Counted from the stretch's first letter, positions 42,110 to 51,602 are shown. The stretch: DNA of 64,000 nucleotides from JAFDXJ01 sp039811225 (GCA_039811225.1 JBDHYG010000011.1:1-64000); one strand, 5' to 3'. Numbers and translations: made by a program. The notes: generated by a model not told the origin, from the letters alone.

Positions 42110-43789
42110 TTACCAGAATATGGTGTACAGCGCCGTCAGGATTGCTATGACGATAAGCATACCAATGGCAAAGGATGGCGATACTTTGTAGGAAACGGTA
42201 TCTGATTCCAGTTTATTTGTATCCGTCATTTTTTTGGGGGATAAAATACTGATGAAATACATAAAGATGATACAAATGACAAATACAATGGCCATCCTGT
42301 CGAGAAAGGGTATCTCATATAGGCCGTCTTTATTTTTTTGTGCAAAACCAATAGGTGCGAGGAAAGATAAGTCCATCATCCGGGGAAGGAATTTAAAAAA
42401 GACTGAAAATACAAATCCCCCGATCGTGGCAAATAATGCCGCTGCTGATGTAGTTCTTTTCCAGAAAAAGCCTAATAAAAACATGGCAAAAATCCCCGGC
42501 GATACAAATCCGGTATATTCCTGTATATACTGGAAACCCTGTTTGCCTTCGCCCATTAATTTTTCTCCTAATGTGAATGCTAACAGAATAGCAATGACCA
42601 TACTGATTACTACGACAATTTTTCCCGTCCAGACAAGATGCTTTTCATCTGCCTTTTTGTGAATAGCTTTTTTATAAATATCCAGGGTAAAAATGGTAGC
42701 AATACTGTTTACTTTTCCCGCTAAAGATGCTACAATAGCAGCTGTCAGTGCAGCAAAAGACAAGCCTCTTAAGCCATCCGGCAAAAGGGATAACAAAGAT
42801 GGATACGCTTTATTCACATCGGTAATACCCTGCGAATTCAACATCTCCTGCTGGAAAAAACCTTTTTGATATAAAACATAAGCGGCAATCCCCGGTAATA
42901 CAACTATCATGGGCATGAGGAGTTTCAGAAATGCCGCAAACAATAAACCCTTGCGGGCAGTGGGCACACTGGCGCCCAGTGCTCTTTGCGTAATATATTG
43001 GTTACAGCCCCAGTAATTCAGGTTGGCAATCCACATACCACCGATCAATACACTGATCCCCGGCAAGTCAAGGTAATTGGGGTTCCCGGGTTTCAGTATC
43101 ATGTGAAAATGTTCCGGGGCTTCAGTCGTGAGCAATGAGAAGCCTTTTAGGATACTGCTTTCACCAGCCTGGGAGGCTATAAGTTTTAATCCGTAATAAG
43201 TTGCAGCCAGGCCACCGATGATCAGGAAAAATACCTGGATGACATCCGTATAACCAATTACTTTCATGCCCCCCAATGTAATGAGGATGGCAAAAATAGA
43301 AAGCAGCACTATGCATAAACCTATCGGCAGCCCGGAGATTCCACTCACGGCTAAAGCACCTAAATATAAAATGGATAAAAGGTTTACAATAATATACAGC
43401 ATGAGCCAGAAGATCGCCATGATCATAGCCACCGTTCCATTATAGCGCTGGTGAAGGAATTGCGGCATGGTGTAAATATTATTCCGGATATACACCGGGA
43501 TAAAAAAGAGGGCGACAACCAGCAAGGTTGCTGCCGACATCCATTCATAGCTGGAAATAGCCAGGCCAATTTGAAAGCCCGAACCACTCATACCAATAAA
43601 CTGTTCTGCAGAAATATTGGATGCAATCAGGGAAGCACCAATGGCCCACCAGGTAAGCGAACCTTCTGCCAGGAAATAATCTTTAGTACCCGTTTCAGCT
43701 TTTTTCTTGCGCTTATAAATCCAAATGCCATAGATGGAAACGATCAGAAAGTAAATCAGGAAAATGATGTAACCAGATGTACTCAGCAT
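42110..43789 (-). CDS. Sodium/solute symporter (SSS family)
   Basis: A 559-residue membrane protein of the SSS/SGLT family with about 14 predicted membrane helices. Family markers include TWWAIGASLIASNISAEQFI near 47-66, the NLNYWGCNQYITQRALGA region near 260-277, and ALTAAIVASLAGKVNSIATI near 348-367, which contains Na+-site residues. The length and pattern resemble bacterial sodium/glucose or galactose cotransporters (vSGLT), but the solute cannot be deduced. It lies 23 bases from the prfB stop, downstream of it on the same strand, so it may be partly co-transcribed. Confidence 0.9.
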   Translation of the reverse strand: MLSTSGYIIFLIYFLIVSIYGIWIYKRKKKAETGTKDYFLAEGSLTWWAIGASLIASNISAEQFIGMSGSGFQIGLAISSYEWMSAATLLVVALFFIPVYIRNNIYTMPQFLHQRYNGTVAMIMAIFWLMLYIIVNLLSILYLGALAVSGISGLPIGLCIVLLSIFAILITLGGMKVIGYTDVIQVFFLIIGGLAATYYGLKLIASQAGESSILKGFSLLTTEAPEHFHMILKPGNPNYLDLPGISVLIGGMWIANLNYWGCNQYITQRALGASVPTARKGLLFAAFLKLLMPMIVVLPGIAAYVLYQKGFFQQEMLNSQGITDVNKAYPSLLSLLPDGLRGLSFAALTAAIVASLAGKVNSIATIFTLDIYKKAIHKKADEKHLVWTGKIVVVISMVIAILLAFTLGEKLMGEGKQGFQYIQEYTGFVSPGIFAMFLLGFFWKRTTSAAALFATIGGFVFSVFFKFLPRMMDLSFLAPIGFAQKNKDGLYEIPFLDRMAIVFVICIIFMYFISILSPKKMTDTNKLESDTVSYKVSPSFAIGMLIVIAILTALYTIFW

Positions 43790-43812
43790 AAATTATAATT
43801 GTAAAAAGTTAA

Positions 43813-44899
43813 TCAGTTTTCTTTTTCCATCATCAGGTAGGCTTTGATAAAACCATCTATTTCGCCATCCATCACGGGTTGCACATTGCCTACTTCAAAA
43901 CCGGTACGATGATCTTTGATCATCTTATATGGATGAAACACATAACTCCTGATCTGGCTGCCCCATTCAATTTTTTTCTTTGTCGCATTCGTGGCATTTT
44001 TTGCTTCTTCCTGTTTACGGATCTCTTCTTCATACAAGCGACTCTTCAGCATTTTCAAAGCCAGTTCCCTGTTTTCCCCCTGGGTGCGCGATTGTTGACA
44101 CTCAATAATAATTCCACTGGGTATATGTTTCAACCGTACGGCAGTTTCTACTTTGTTTACATTTTGTCCGCCTTTACCCCCACTACGGTAAAACGACCAT
44201 TCCAGGTCAGCCGGGTTTACATTTATTTCAATACTTTCATCTATCAACGGATAAATAAACACACTGGCAAAAGAAGTATGGCGACGCGCATTACTGTCAA
44301 AAGGTGAAATACGAACCAACCTATGGACGCCACTTTCTGCTTTTAAAAAACCATAAGCAAAGGGGCCATCAAATTGTAATGTTGCCGATTTAATACCGGC
44401 ACCTTCTCCTTCCTGGAAATCCAGCTCCGTCACTTTCCAACCCTCTTTTTCACCATACATACGATACATGCGCAATAACATTTCTGCCCAGTCCTGGCTT
44501 TCGGTACCACCTGCCCCGGGATTGATTTGTAAAACCGCGGGCAATTCATCTTCCGGTTTATTTAATGTGCTTTTAAATTCTGCATCTTCCACCTGTTGTA
44601 CCGCCAGGTCAAATGCCTTTTTCGTTTCATCTTCCGTGGCATCCCCCATTTTCCAGAAATCAAAAAGCACGGCAAAATCTTCTACAGCGGTCTGCACATC
44701 TTTATACATTTTCAGCCAGAACTCATTCAGCTTTATTTCTTTCATAATGGCTGTGGCCCGGTCATTGTCATCCCAGAATCCCGGCGATAATGATAATTGC
44801 CTGTCTTGTGCTACTTTTTCTACCCGTTGATCGTAGTCAAAGAAACCTCCTTAGAACGGCAACACGTTCCCTTAATGTTTTGATTTGTTCTATTGTCAT
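43813..44899 (-). CDS. prfB: Peptide chain release factor 2 (programmed +1 frameshift)
   Basis: RF2 recognises UAA and UGA stop codons. The gene starts ATG at 44899, reads 20 codons to an in-frame TGA (44839-44837), and must shift +1 so that translation continues with GAC; the joined product is about 361 residues. Motifs: SPF in RISPFDSNARRHTSF (stop recognition) and GGQ in RSGGKGGQNVNKVETAVRLK (catalysis). The coding parts are 44899-44840 and 44838-43813, both minus strand. A gene finder without the frameshift would report only a 310-residue internal ORF from 44745. The SSS symporter lies downstream. Confidence 0.97.
44836..44851 (-). promoter_or_regulatory. RF2 frameshift site with internal Shine-Dalgarno
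   Basis: The minus strand reads AGGAGG TTT CTT TGA C: a Shine-Dalgarno-like AGGAGG three bases before the slippery CTT, then the TGA stop and C. RF2 shortage favours the +1 shift, giving autoregulation, as known for prfB. Confidence 0.95.
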
Positions 44900-44986
44900 A
44901 AAACGAAAATAAGTCCTTTGCATGAATGCAGAAAATCAAACATTATCTTCCTCCGTTTTTCCGGGGCAATGCAAGATTTTAATTGA

Positions 44987-44994
44987 TAATTTTG
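44987..44994 (+). promoter_or_regulatory. -7 element of the Smr gene
   Basis: TAATTTTG matches TAnnTTTG, with the ATG 22 bases later, giving a leader of about 17 bases. Confidence 0.5.
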
Positions 44995-45016
44995 TACGCT
45001 GAAGAAAAGCATACAC

Positions 45017-46018
45017 ATGAAGTTTGAAGTAGGCGACGAAGTAATTGTGCTCTTAACAAAAGAAGAAGGTAAAATCATAGAACGGATCAATGAGGAAACC
45101 GTAGTGGTAGAAGTGCGTGGCGTAAAATTTCCTGCCCATGTGAAACAATTGGATTTTCCGTATTTCCATCGTTTCAGCAAACCAAAACAAGTCACCAAAA
45201 AACCGGAGAAAAAATATATTGATGACCTTCCCAAAGAAAAACAAAAAGCACAAACCGGCATCCGGGAAGAGGGCATTTCCCTGTCGGTGGTTCCGGTATT
45301 TATCTTCGATGAATATGATGATGAGATTGTTGATTCATTAAAATTATTCCTTGTCAATAAAACCAATGCAGCCATTCATTTTTCCTATCAGCAATATGTA
45401 AACGGCCGATCGGTATTTGAACTTACGAATGAGCTCCCGGCCTTCAAGGATTTTTACCTGCATGATATCCCTTTTGCAGAAATCAATGATTCACCGGCTT
45501 TTCATTTTTTATTCTCGTTGGTCAGCCCGCAAAAAGATAAAGCCGAAGAAGCCAATGTCGTTCTCAAACCCCGGGCTAAACAGTTTTTCCGGCAATTGGA
45601 AATCATGAAAGAAAAAAATGATCCACTTGTTTCTTTTTTATTGCTTGAAAAATACCCGGATAAGAAAAGCTCCACTGACCTGCCTGATTTTATTATACCT
45701 GCTCATTTAAAAAGAAAGCCGGCACTTTCAGTCCCGGCCCGATCCATTGTGGACCTGCATATTGAAAAACTCGTGAGCGACTGGAAAAGCATGAGCAATT
45801 TTGAAATTTTGCAATTACAACTCGATGAATTTGAGAAATGGTTCCGGCTTGCCGTTGAACAACATTTAGTATCCTTCATCATCATCCATGGAATTGGTTC
45901 GGGAAAATTGCGCGATGAAATTCATAGCCTGCTTAATACCAAAAAAGAAGTCCGCTATTTCATCAATCAATATGACCCACGATTCGGTTATGGCGCTACT
46001 GAAATTTTCCTGAAATAA
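45017..46018 (+). CDS. DUF2027 / Smr domain protein
   Basis: A 333-residue protein typical of Bacteroidota. The N-terminus is a small beta-barrel module (MKFEVGDEVIVLLTKEEGKI, about 1-50, resembling a KOW or Tudor-like domain); a DUF2027 domain fills the middle. The C-terminal Smr domain (about 245-333) has SIVDLHIEKLV and SFIIIHGIGSGKLRDEIHSL, the HGxGxGxLR motif, as in MutS2 and SmrA/B, where the domain is a nuclease acting on DNA or mRNA at collided ribosomes. Whether this member is an endonuclease is unknown. It is divergent from prfB and immediately upstream of rnpB. Confidence 0.85.
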   Translation: MKFEVGDEVIVLLTKEEGKIIERINEETVVVEVRGVKFPAHVKQLDFPYFHRFSKPKQVTKKPEKKYIDDLPKEKQKAQTGIREEGISLSVVPVFIFDEYDDEIVDSLKLFLVNKTNAAIHFSYQQYVNGRSVFELTNELPAFKDFYLHDIPFAEINDSPAFHFLFSLVSPQKDKAEEANVVLKPRAKQFFRQLEIMKEKNDPLVSFLLLEKYPDKKSSTDLPDFIIPAHLKRKPALSVPARSIVDLHIEKLVSDWKSMSNFEILQLQLDEFEKWFRLAVEQHLVSFIIIHGIGSGKLRDEIHSLLNTKKEVRYFINQYDPRFGYGATEIFLK

Positions 46019-46090
46019 GCAGGTGCTTCAAATACAAGTAGCTTTTTTATTACTCCGGCAACCGCAGGTATGTGTAGCGGGCATTTTCAT

Positions 46091-46098
46091 TATCTTTG
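46091..46098 (+). promoter_or_regulatory. -7 element of rnpB
   Basis: TATCTTTG, five bases before the predicted RNase P RNA 5' end, matches TAnnTTTG and supplies a local ruler for the distance from box to transcription start. Confidence 0.75.
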
Positions 46099-46102
46099 TA
46101 CC

Positions 46103-46498
46103 GCTACAAACCCGCACCATCGCGGCAATTTCATCGATTGCTGAGGAAAGTCCGGGCAGCACAGAGCAGCCTTCCGGTGAATAGCCGGCTGTTTATTTTC
46201 CATGCAAATGGATAAAATAAATACGGGATAGTGCCACAGAAAATAACCGTCATCACAGCAATGTGGCGATAAGGGTGAAAATGTGAGGTAAGCGCTCACG
46301 TCGTGGTATAGTAATATACCAGGAGGGTAAACCCAGGGTGCTGAAATGCCATATAAACTCCGGTTGCCCCGGGCAACACAGGCGGCTCGCCTGGAAGTTT
46401 CGGCTTGCGGAATGGGTAGGCAGCTACAGGTAAGCAGTAATGTTTATCGCAGATAAATGATGGCGTAGAAACAAAACCCGGCTTATGAGGTTTGTAGC
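46103..46498 (+). ncRNA. rnpB: RNase P RNA (class A)
   Basis: The catalytic RNA that trims tRNA and tmRNA 5' leaders. The ends pair as P1 (GCTACAAACC at 46103-46112 with GGTTTGTAGC at 46489-46498). The conserved elements GAGGAAAGTCCGGGC, ACAGAGCAG, GATAAGGGTGAAAATGTGAG, AACCCAGGGTGC and CAAAACCCGGCTTA (the last an ACAGAACCCGGCTTA variant) are all present. Length of about 396 is normal for Bacteroidota type A. A 69-codon ORF on the opposite strand over this region is spurious. The AAA+ gene ends 5 bases after it on the other strand. Confidence 0.96.
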
Positions 46499-46502
46499 TT
46501 TT

Positions 46503-48041
46503 TTAAGAATACGGCGATTCATCGGCATCCTCATCTTCAGGTACATTGCCCAAATTCATCATACTGCCGATCAGGTCCTTGAATTGTATTTTCCCTTCCA
46601 CCATTTTTTTACTGATCAGGGAGAAGGAAGCCAGGCCATGCAAAACAAACTCCATCAATAATGCGGTTTCTTTTTCTGTACCATGTGAAAAATATTTTTT
46701 GACAAAAGCATGCAAACCATCCACCTGGTATAATGCATTTATTTTTTGTGCATCGGTCATGTGGGTAAAGAGGTCTAAATGATTGCCCGCATCGAACCAG
46801 CGGGTGATGGCACGATAGGGATCATCTACCTGATGTTTTACAGCCGGATCTTTACTGCTTTGTTTTCTTTTTTTCAACAATTCGGGATTGGGGAAATATT
46901 CGGTAAATCGTGCACGGATCGCTTTATCCATCAGGTTCATAGCAACAATAAACGGCCCTTCCTGTTCCCCTTCATATACCAATTCAATTTTTCCCGTAAT
47001 AGCAGGAATAATACCCATGAGGTCACTGATCCATACCTGTGTATTTTTTTCATGCTGCACCAGCGCCCTCCTTTCTGCACTGCTCACGGCATTTTCAAAA
47101 GCGGCAATAGTGAGCCGGGCACTGACACCGCTTTTTTTATCAACATATTCATTGTTGCGCGCTTCAAAAGCTATTTGTTCGATCAGGCGCTTAACCAGGT
47201 CACTAATGGCAACCCGGTCTTTTTGTTCCTGCGGAATTTGTGCTTCCTGTTCGGTTATGGCCAATGCCGTTTCAATATCTTTCGGATAATGAGTAAGGAT
47301 CTGGCTTTCGATCCTGTCTTTCAAAGGCGTAACAATACTTCCGCGATTGGTATAATCTTCCGGGTTGGCAGTAAAGACAAATAAAATATCCAGGGGCATG
47401 CGTAATTTGAAACCACGTATTTGAATATCGCCTTCCTCCAGGATATTGAACAGGGAAACCTGGATACGTGCCTGCAAGTCGGGTAATTCATTGATGACAA
47501 AAATGCCCCGGTTACTACGCGGGATAATCCCATAATGGATTACCCGTTCATCGGCAAAACTCAAGCGGAGATTTGCTGCTTTTATCGGATCAATATCACC
47601 GATCAGATCGGCGACACTCACATCCGGTGTTGCCAGTTTCTCAGCGTACCGCTCATTCCGGTGAAGCCATTCAATGGGTGCATCGTCGCCATATTCAGCT
47701 ACCTGGTCAATGGCAAATTTGCTGAAAGGAAAATAAGGATGGTCATTGACTTCACTACCGGCGATCACCGGGATATATTCATCCAGCAGGTGAATGATCT
47801 TGCGGGAAATACGTGTTTTTGCCTGGCCACGCAATCCAAGGAAAAGAATATTATGTTTACTGAGTAATGCCCGTTCCGTATCGGGAATCACGGAATCATC
47901 ATAGCCAAAGATGCCATCAAAGGTTGTTTCCCCTTTCTCGATTTTTTGTACCAGGTTTCTGCGGATTTCTTCCTTGATGGATTGGTACACATATCCACTT
48001 TTCTTTAAGGCGCCTAATGTTTTTATAGATTGTATATTCAT
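46503..48041 (-). CDS. AAA+ ATPase (magnesium-chelatase ChlI/MoxR-like)
   Basis: A 512-residue AAA+ ATPase usually labelled Mg-chelatase subunit. Walker A is GLRGQAKT (about 69-76), Walker B GIFVINELPDL near 185-195, and a sensor-like FTANPEDYTNRGSIVTPLKD follows, with DRIESQILTHYP in the arginine-finger region. Only the ChlI-type core is clear; the C-terminal part (about 330-512) is helical. In a non-photosynthetic Bacteroidota it probably acts with the VWA protein 41 bases upstream to remodel or load metal into an unknown target. It is not a true chlorophyll gene: no ChlH homologue is near. The 3' end lies 5 bases from rnpB. Confidence 0.85.
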   Translation of the reverse strand: MNIQSIKTLGALKKSGYVYQSIKEEIRRNLVQKIEKGETTFDGIFGYDDSVIPDTERALLSKHNILFLGLRGQAKTRISRKIIHLLDEYIPVIAGSEVNDHPYFPFSKFAIDQVAEYGDDAPIEWLHRNERYAEKLATPDVSVADLIGDIDPIKAANLRLSFADERVIHYGIIPRSNRGIFVINELPDLQARIQVSLFNILEEGDIQIRGFKLRMPLDILFVFTANPEDYTNRGSIVTPLKDRIESQILTHYPKDIETALAITEQEAQIPQEQKDRVAISDLVKRLIEQIAFEARNNEYVDKKSGVSARLTIAAFENAVSSAERRALVQHEKNTQVWISDLMGIIPAITGKIELVYEGEQEGPFIVAMNLMDKAIRARFTEYFPNPELLKKRKQSSKDPAVKHQVDDPYRAITRWFDAGNHLDLFTHMTDAQKINALYQVDGLHAFVKKYFSHGTEKETALLMEFVLHGLASFSLISKKMVEGKIQFKDLIGSMMNLGNVPEDEDADESPYS

Positions 48042-48082
48042 AAATGGCCTGCTAATAAGGTTGATTGAAAAATGTTCTGCAC

Positions 48083-49180
48083 TTAATACAAAGTTTTCCT
48101 TTTACCACTTTCAAAATCCCGGAAAACAAAGGAACCTAATTTATCCAGGGAAGCAAAAAATGCTTTTCCTTTATTCATTTCGGTAAACTCCCGCACAAAC
48201 CGTTGCAAATATGGATCACTCGCAATCATAAATGTAGTAATACTAATTTGCAATTTCTTGCATTGTGCGGCCAGGTTCAGGCAGCGATTCACTACTTTAC
48301 GGTCCAGGCCAAAACTGTTTTTATAATACTTGTTTCCAATTTTCAGGCAGGTGGGTTTTCCATCAGTGATCATAAAAATCTGTTTATTCGCATTCCTTCT
48401 TTTCCGCAAAATATTCATGGCGAGTTCCAGGCCGGCAACCGTATTGGTATGATAAGGCCCCACTTTTAAATACGGCAGATCTTTTACTTCAATAGGCCAG
48501 GCATCATTACCGAAAACAACAATATCCAGTGTGTCTTTGGGGTATTTGGTCTGGATCAATTCACTCAATGCCATCGCCACTTTCTTAGCCGGTGTAATTC
48601 GGTCTTCCCCATACAAAATCATGGAATGGGAAATATCGATCATGAGTACCGTGGAAGATTGCGTTACAAAATCCGTTTCACGGATATGCAAATCATCTTC
48701 CTGCATCGTAAATTGACGGATACCATGATTGATTTGTGCATTGCGGATACTCTCGGTAAAATCAATTTGTTCCAGCATATCGCCAAACTGGAAAGGCCTT
48801 GTTTCCGGATTGATCTCATCCCCCTGCCCGGGTTTTGAAGTAGCATGATTTCCCTTCCTGGTTTTTTTCAATTTTCCAAAGATCTCTTCCAGGCTGCGTT
48901 TGCGAATGGTTTGTTCACTCTTGCCGGTCATTTCTATTTCAGCAGTTTGGGGATTTTCTTTCAGGTATCCTTTTTCTTTCAGCTCTTCGATAAAATCACC
49001 CATCCCATATTCTTCATCTGTCAACTGGTACTTTTTATCCAGTTCATTCATCCATTGAATAGCTTCCGCCACGTCACCACTTGTATAGGTGAGCAATTGC
49101 AAAAACAAGTCGAGGAGTTGCTCAAATTTTGATTTGCTATTGCCTGCAGGATCAAATTTTGTAAACCGATGGCCTTTCAT
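48083..49180 (-). CDS. VWA domain protein (CoxE / ChlD-like)
   Basis: A 365-residue protein. The N-terminal part (1-about 160) is helical and highly charged (RKRSLEEIFGKLKKTRKGNH). The C-terminal half is a von Willebrand A domain with the MIDAS motif VLMIDISHSM (DxSxS, about 173-182), a conserved Thr in RITPAKKVAMALSELI and the second Asp in MITDGKPTCLK. VWA partners recruit substrates to MoxR/ChlI ATPases. The neighbouring AAA+ gene downstream makes a MoxR/CoxE-type pair. The target is unknown. Confidence 0.85.
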   Translation of the reverse strand: MKGHRFTKFDPAGNSKSKFEQLLDLFLQLLTYTSGDVAEAIQWMNELDKKYQLTDEEYGMGDFIEELKEKGYLKENPQTAEIEMTGKSEQTIRKRSLEEIFGKLKKTRKGNHATSKPGQGDEINPETRPFQFGDMLEQIDFTESIRNAQINHGIRQFTMQEDDLHIRETDFVTQSSTVLMIDISHSMILYGEDRITPAKKVAMALSELIQTKYPKDTLDIVVFGNDAWPIEVKDLPYLKVGPYHTNTVAGLELAMNILRKRRNANKQIFMITDGKPTCLKIGNKYYKNSFGLDRKVVNRCLNLAAQCKKLQISITTFMIASDPYLQRFVREFTEMNKGKAFFASLDKLGSFVFRDFESGKRKTLY

Positions 49181-49357
49181 GCATGAAAACTACAGAAAAA
49201 AACAGAAGGGCATATACAAAATTTGGTTAAGTTGAATGGATACTATGAAAAAGATGTTGTCAATAAAAGCAAAGTGATCTTTTTTCCCAAACTGTTATCA
49301 CAGGAAATTAAAACCACCTGTTTTTATACCTTCCCTGTTTCATGTATCTTGCGCAGC

Positions 49358-50146
49358 ATGGCAAAGAAAGCAACGAAAAAGCAACCTGTCATCCTCGTAA
49401 TAAATGATGATGGTATTACCGCACCGGGCATCCGGGCACTGGTAGAGGCGGTAAAAGATTTGGGCAAAGTGGTTGTCGTAGCGCCGAATAAACCCCAAAG
49501 CGGGATGGGCCATGCCATCACGGTGGGGCAGCCCTTGCGTTTACACCCGGTAAATATTTTTAAAGGTATTGAGGCCTGGGAATGTAGCGGCACACCGGTG
49601 GATTGTGTAAAACTGGCCGTGGATAAAGTCCTGCATGGCAAACCGGATATTTGCCTGAGTGGCATTAATCATGGCTCCAACCATTCCATTAATGTAATTT
49701 ACAGTGGTACTATGAGCGCCGCCCTCGAAGCCTCCATAGAACGCATACCCAGTATCGGTTTCAGCCTGCTGGATTATAGTATAGAAGCCGATTTTTCCGC
49801 AACCGGGAAATATGTTCAAATTCTTGTCAAACAATTATTGAAGAAAAAATATGGCAACCATATTTGCCTGAATGTAAATTTTCCGGCAGTTCCCGCCAAT
49901 TTACTGAAAGGCTTGCGGGTGTGCCGCCAGGCATACGCCAAGTACCAGGAAGAATTTGATGCCCGTACCGATCCCCATGGGAGGAAATATTACTGGCTCA
50001 CCGGAAATTTCCTAAACTTTGACAAAGGAAAAGATACAGATGTATGGGCCCTGGAAAATAATTATGTAAGCGTGGTTCCCGTACAGTTTGATCTTACGGA
50101 ATATACCTTGAAAGCCAGGCTGGAAAAAGATTTTAATCAATCATGA
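49358..50146 (+). CDS. surE: 5'/3'-nucleotidase SurE
   Basis: I choose the ATG at 49358 (MAKKATKKQPVILVINDDGI); upstream in-frame codons would add 45 residues not seen in the family. The 262-residue protein is a metal-dependent phosphatase acting on nucleoside monophosphates and exopolyphosphate. Motifs: the metal-binding NDDG, APNKPQSGMGHAITVG near 45-60, and CLSGINHGSNHSINVIYSGT near 98-117. The 3' end overlaps the next gene by 4 bases (ATGA), so the two are coupled. It leads an operon with lpxB. Confidence 0.95.
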   Translation: MAKKATKKQPVILVINDDGITAPGIRALVEAVKDLGKVVVVAPNKPQSGMGHAITVGQPLRLHPVNIFKGIEAWECSGTPVDCVKLAVDKVLHGKPDICLSGINHGSNHSINVIYSGTMSAALEASIERIPSIGFSLLDYSIEADFSATGKYVQILVKQLLKKKYGNHICLNVNFPAVPANLLKGLRVCRQAYAKYQEEFDARTDPHGRKYYWLTGNFLNFDKGKDTDVWALENNYVSVVPVQFDLTEYTLKARLEKDFNQS

Positions 50147-50436
50147 AAAAAGACAGTTTCATAACAGGCCTCATCATAGGCATTTTAGCGCCGGCAATAG
50201 GCATCACAGCTTTTTATTTCTGGAAAGCATATCCCAATAAATTTTCCGATTTTATTTATGTTGTCCGGCAAAGTACTTCGCTCATTACGGCCTTGTTAAG
50301 TTTTGCCTTACTGGCCAATGCGCTGGTATTTACCTTATTTGTCAATCGGAAATTAGATAAAACTGCGAAAGGGATTTTTACTATTACCCTTGTTTATGCA
50401 TTGCCGATCATTGTATATAAATTATTCAATTCATAA
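50143..50436 (+). CDS. Small membrane protein between surE and lpxB
   Basis: A 97-residue protein with three hydrophobic helices (about 8-27, 40-60 and 75-95; IGILAPAIGITAFYFW, SLITALLSFALLANALVF, FTITLVYALPIIVYKLF). It is unrecognised but is coupled to surE through a 4-base overlap and lies 33 bases before lpxB. Synteny suggests a membrane role in lipid A synthesis or a neutral passenger; the sequence alone cannot tell. Confidence 0.75.
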   Translation: MKKDSFITGLIIGILAPAIGITAFYFWKAYPNKFSDFIYVVRQSTSLITALLSFALLANALVFTLFVNRKLDKTAKGIFTITLVYALPIIVYKLFNS

Positions 50437-50469
50437 AAACCATTTTCTTAACCCCACTTAATCTTCCAC

Positions 50470-51600
50470 ATGAAATATTATCTTATTGCAGGTGAAGCAA
50501 GTGGTGATTTACACGGCAGCAATCTTATTCGTGAAATCAGGAAGCAGGATGAGCAAGCGGTATTGCATGCCTGGGGCGGTGATCTCATGGAAGCTGCCGG
50601 AGCTACACTGGTGAAGCATTTCCGCGACATGGCTTTTATGGGTTTTGCGGAAGTGGTCCGGCATTTGCCTACCATTCTCGGCAATTTAAAATTTTGCAAA
50701 CAGGATATTCTTCAATTTCAACCGGACGTGCTGGTGCTGATCGATTATCCGGGTTTCAATCTCCGTATCGCCAAATGGGCCAGGAGCCAGGGTATCAAAG
50801 TGGTGTATTATATCTCTCCACAGGTATGGGCATGGAAAGAAAACCGGGTGCCGGCTATGAAAAAAAATATTGATAAAATGCTGGTCATCCTGCCATTTGA
50901 AAAAGCATATTTCAAAAAAAAATGGGACTGGGATGTTGACTATGTGGGCCACCCCCTGGTGGAAGTAATTGATCAATTTTTGGCAAATGAAAATTTTGAG
51001 AAATTAAATGAAGGTTTCACCAAACCGGTGATTTCCTTATTACCCGGCAGCCGTAAACAGGAAATTTCAAAGAAATTACCCCTCATGCTGGAGGCAGCAA
51101 AAGCCTTTCCTTCGTTTCATTTTATCATTGCCAAAGCGCCGGGCATCGACGATTCTTTTTATGAGCCATTTATCCAGGGCCATCCTTCTATTTCAACTGT
51201 CCGGAACAAGACATATGCCCTGTTATCTATAGCCACGGCTTCACTCACAACCAGTGGTACCGCCACCCTGGAAACCGCACTCTTTGGGGTGCCCGAAGTG
51301 GTATGCTATAAAGGCAATAAACTGAGTTATCATATCGCCAAATGGCTGATCCGGGTAAAATATATTTCCCTGGTAAACCTGATCATGGACAAAGAAGTAG
51401 TGAAAGAATTGATCCAGGATGAACTAACCGCTGCCAATCTTATAGCAGCTTTGAAAGATTTATTAGAAAATAAGGAAACACAGAAACAACTCCGGCAGGA
51501 CTATGCCACCCTGAAAAATACATTATCTGCCGGTGGCCATGCATCAGCACAGGCAGCCCGATTTATCGTGGAAGCAGCGGCTGAAAGCCACAAGCGGTAA
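50470..51600 (+). CDS. lpxB: Lipid-A-disaccharide synthase
   Basis: A GT19 glycosyltransferase that joins UDP-2,3-diacylglucosamine and lipid X into the lipid A disaccharide backbone. The 376-residue protein starts with MKYYLIAGEASGDLHGSNLI, the invariant GEASGDLHG, and has DYPGFNLRIAKWARSQGIKV near 93-112, YYISPQVWAWKENRVPAMKK near 114-133 and TSGTATLETALFGVPEVVCY near 260-279. It occurs without lpxA, lpxC or lpxD in the window. The last gene on this strand before a small convergent gene. Confidence 0.96.
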   Translation: MKYYLIAGEASGDLHGSNLIREIRKQDEQAVLHAWGGDLMEAAGATLVKHFRDMAFMGFAEVVRHLPTILGNLKFCKQDILQFQPDVLVLIDYPGFNLRIAKWARSQGIKVVYYISPQVWAWKENRVPAMKKNIDKMLVILPFEKAYFKKKWDWDVDYVGHPLVEVIDQFLANENFEKLNEGFTKPVISLLPGSRKQEISKKLPLMLEAAKAFPSFHFIIAKAPGIDDSFYEPFIQGHPSISTVRNKTYALLSIATASLTTSGTATLETALFGVPEVVCYKGNKLSYHIAKWLIRVKYISLVNLIMDKEVVKELIQDELTAANLIAALKDLLENKETQKQLRQDYATLKNTLSAGGHASAQAARFIVEAAAESHKR

Positions 51601-51602
51601 GG

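Noticed and set aside
43813..44745. prfB as a 310-residue gene starting at 44745
   Set aside because: The upstream 20 codons, TGA and slippery site show it is a frameshifted gene beginning at 44899; the shorter form would lose the N-terminal domain.
46090..46299. 69-codon minus-strand ORF
   Set aside because: It lies antisense to RNase P RNA, whose conserved elements explain the region.
46503..49180. Chlorophyll or cobalamin magnesium/cobalt chelatase operon
   Set aside because: No large H/N subunit or tetrapyrrole gene is nearby; only the generic AAA+/VWA pair is supported.
49223..49357. Extended surE start at 49223
   Set aside because: It would add 45 residues before the conserved N-terminal NDDG region; the ATG at 49358 fits the family.
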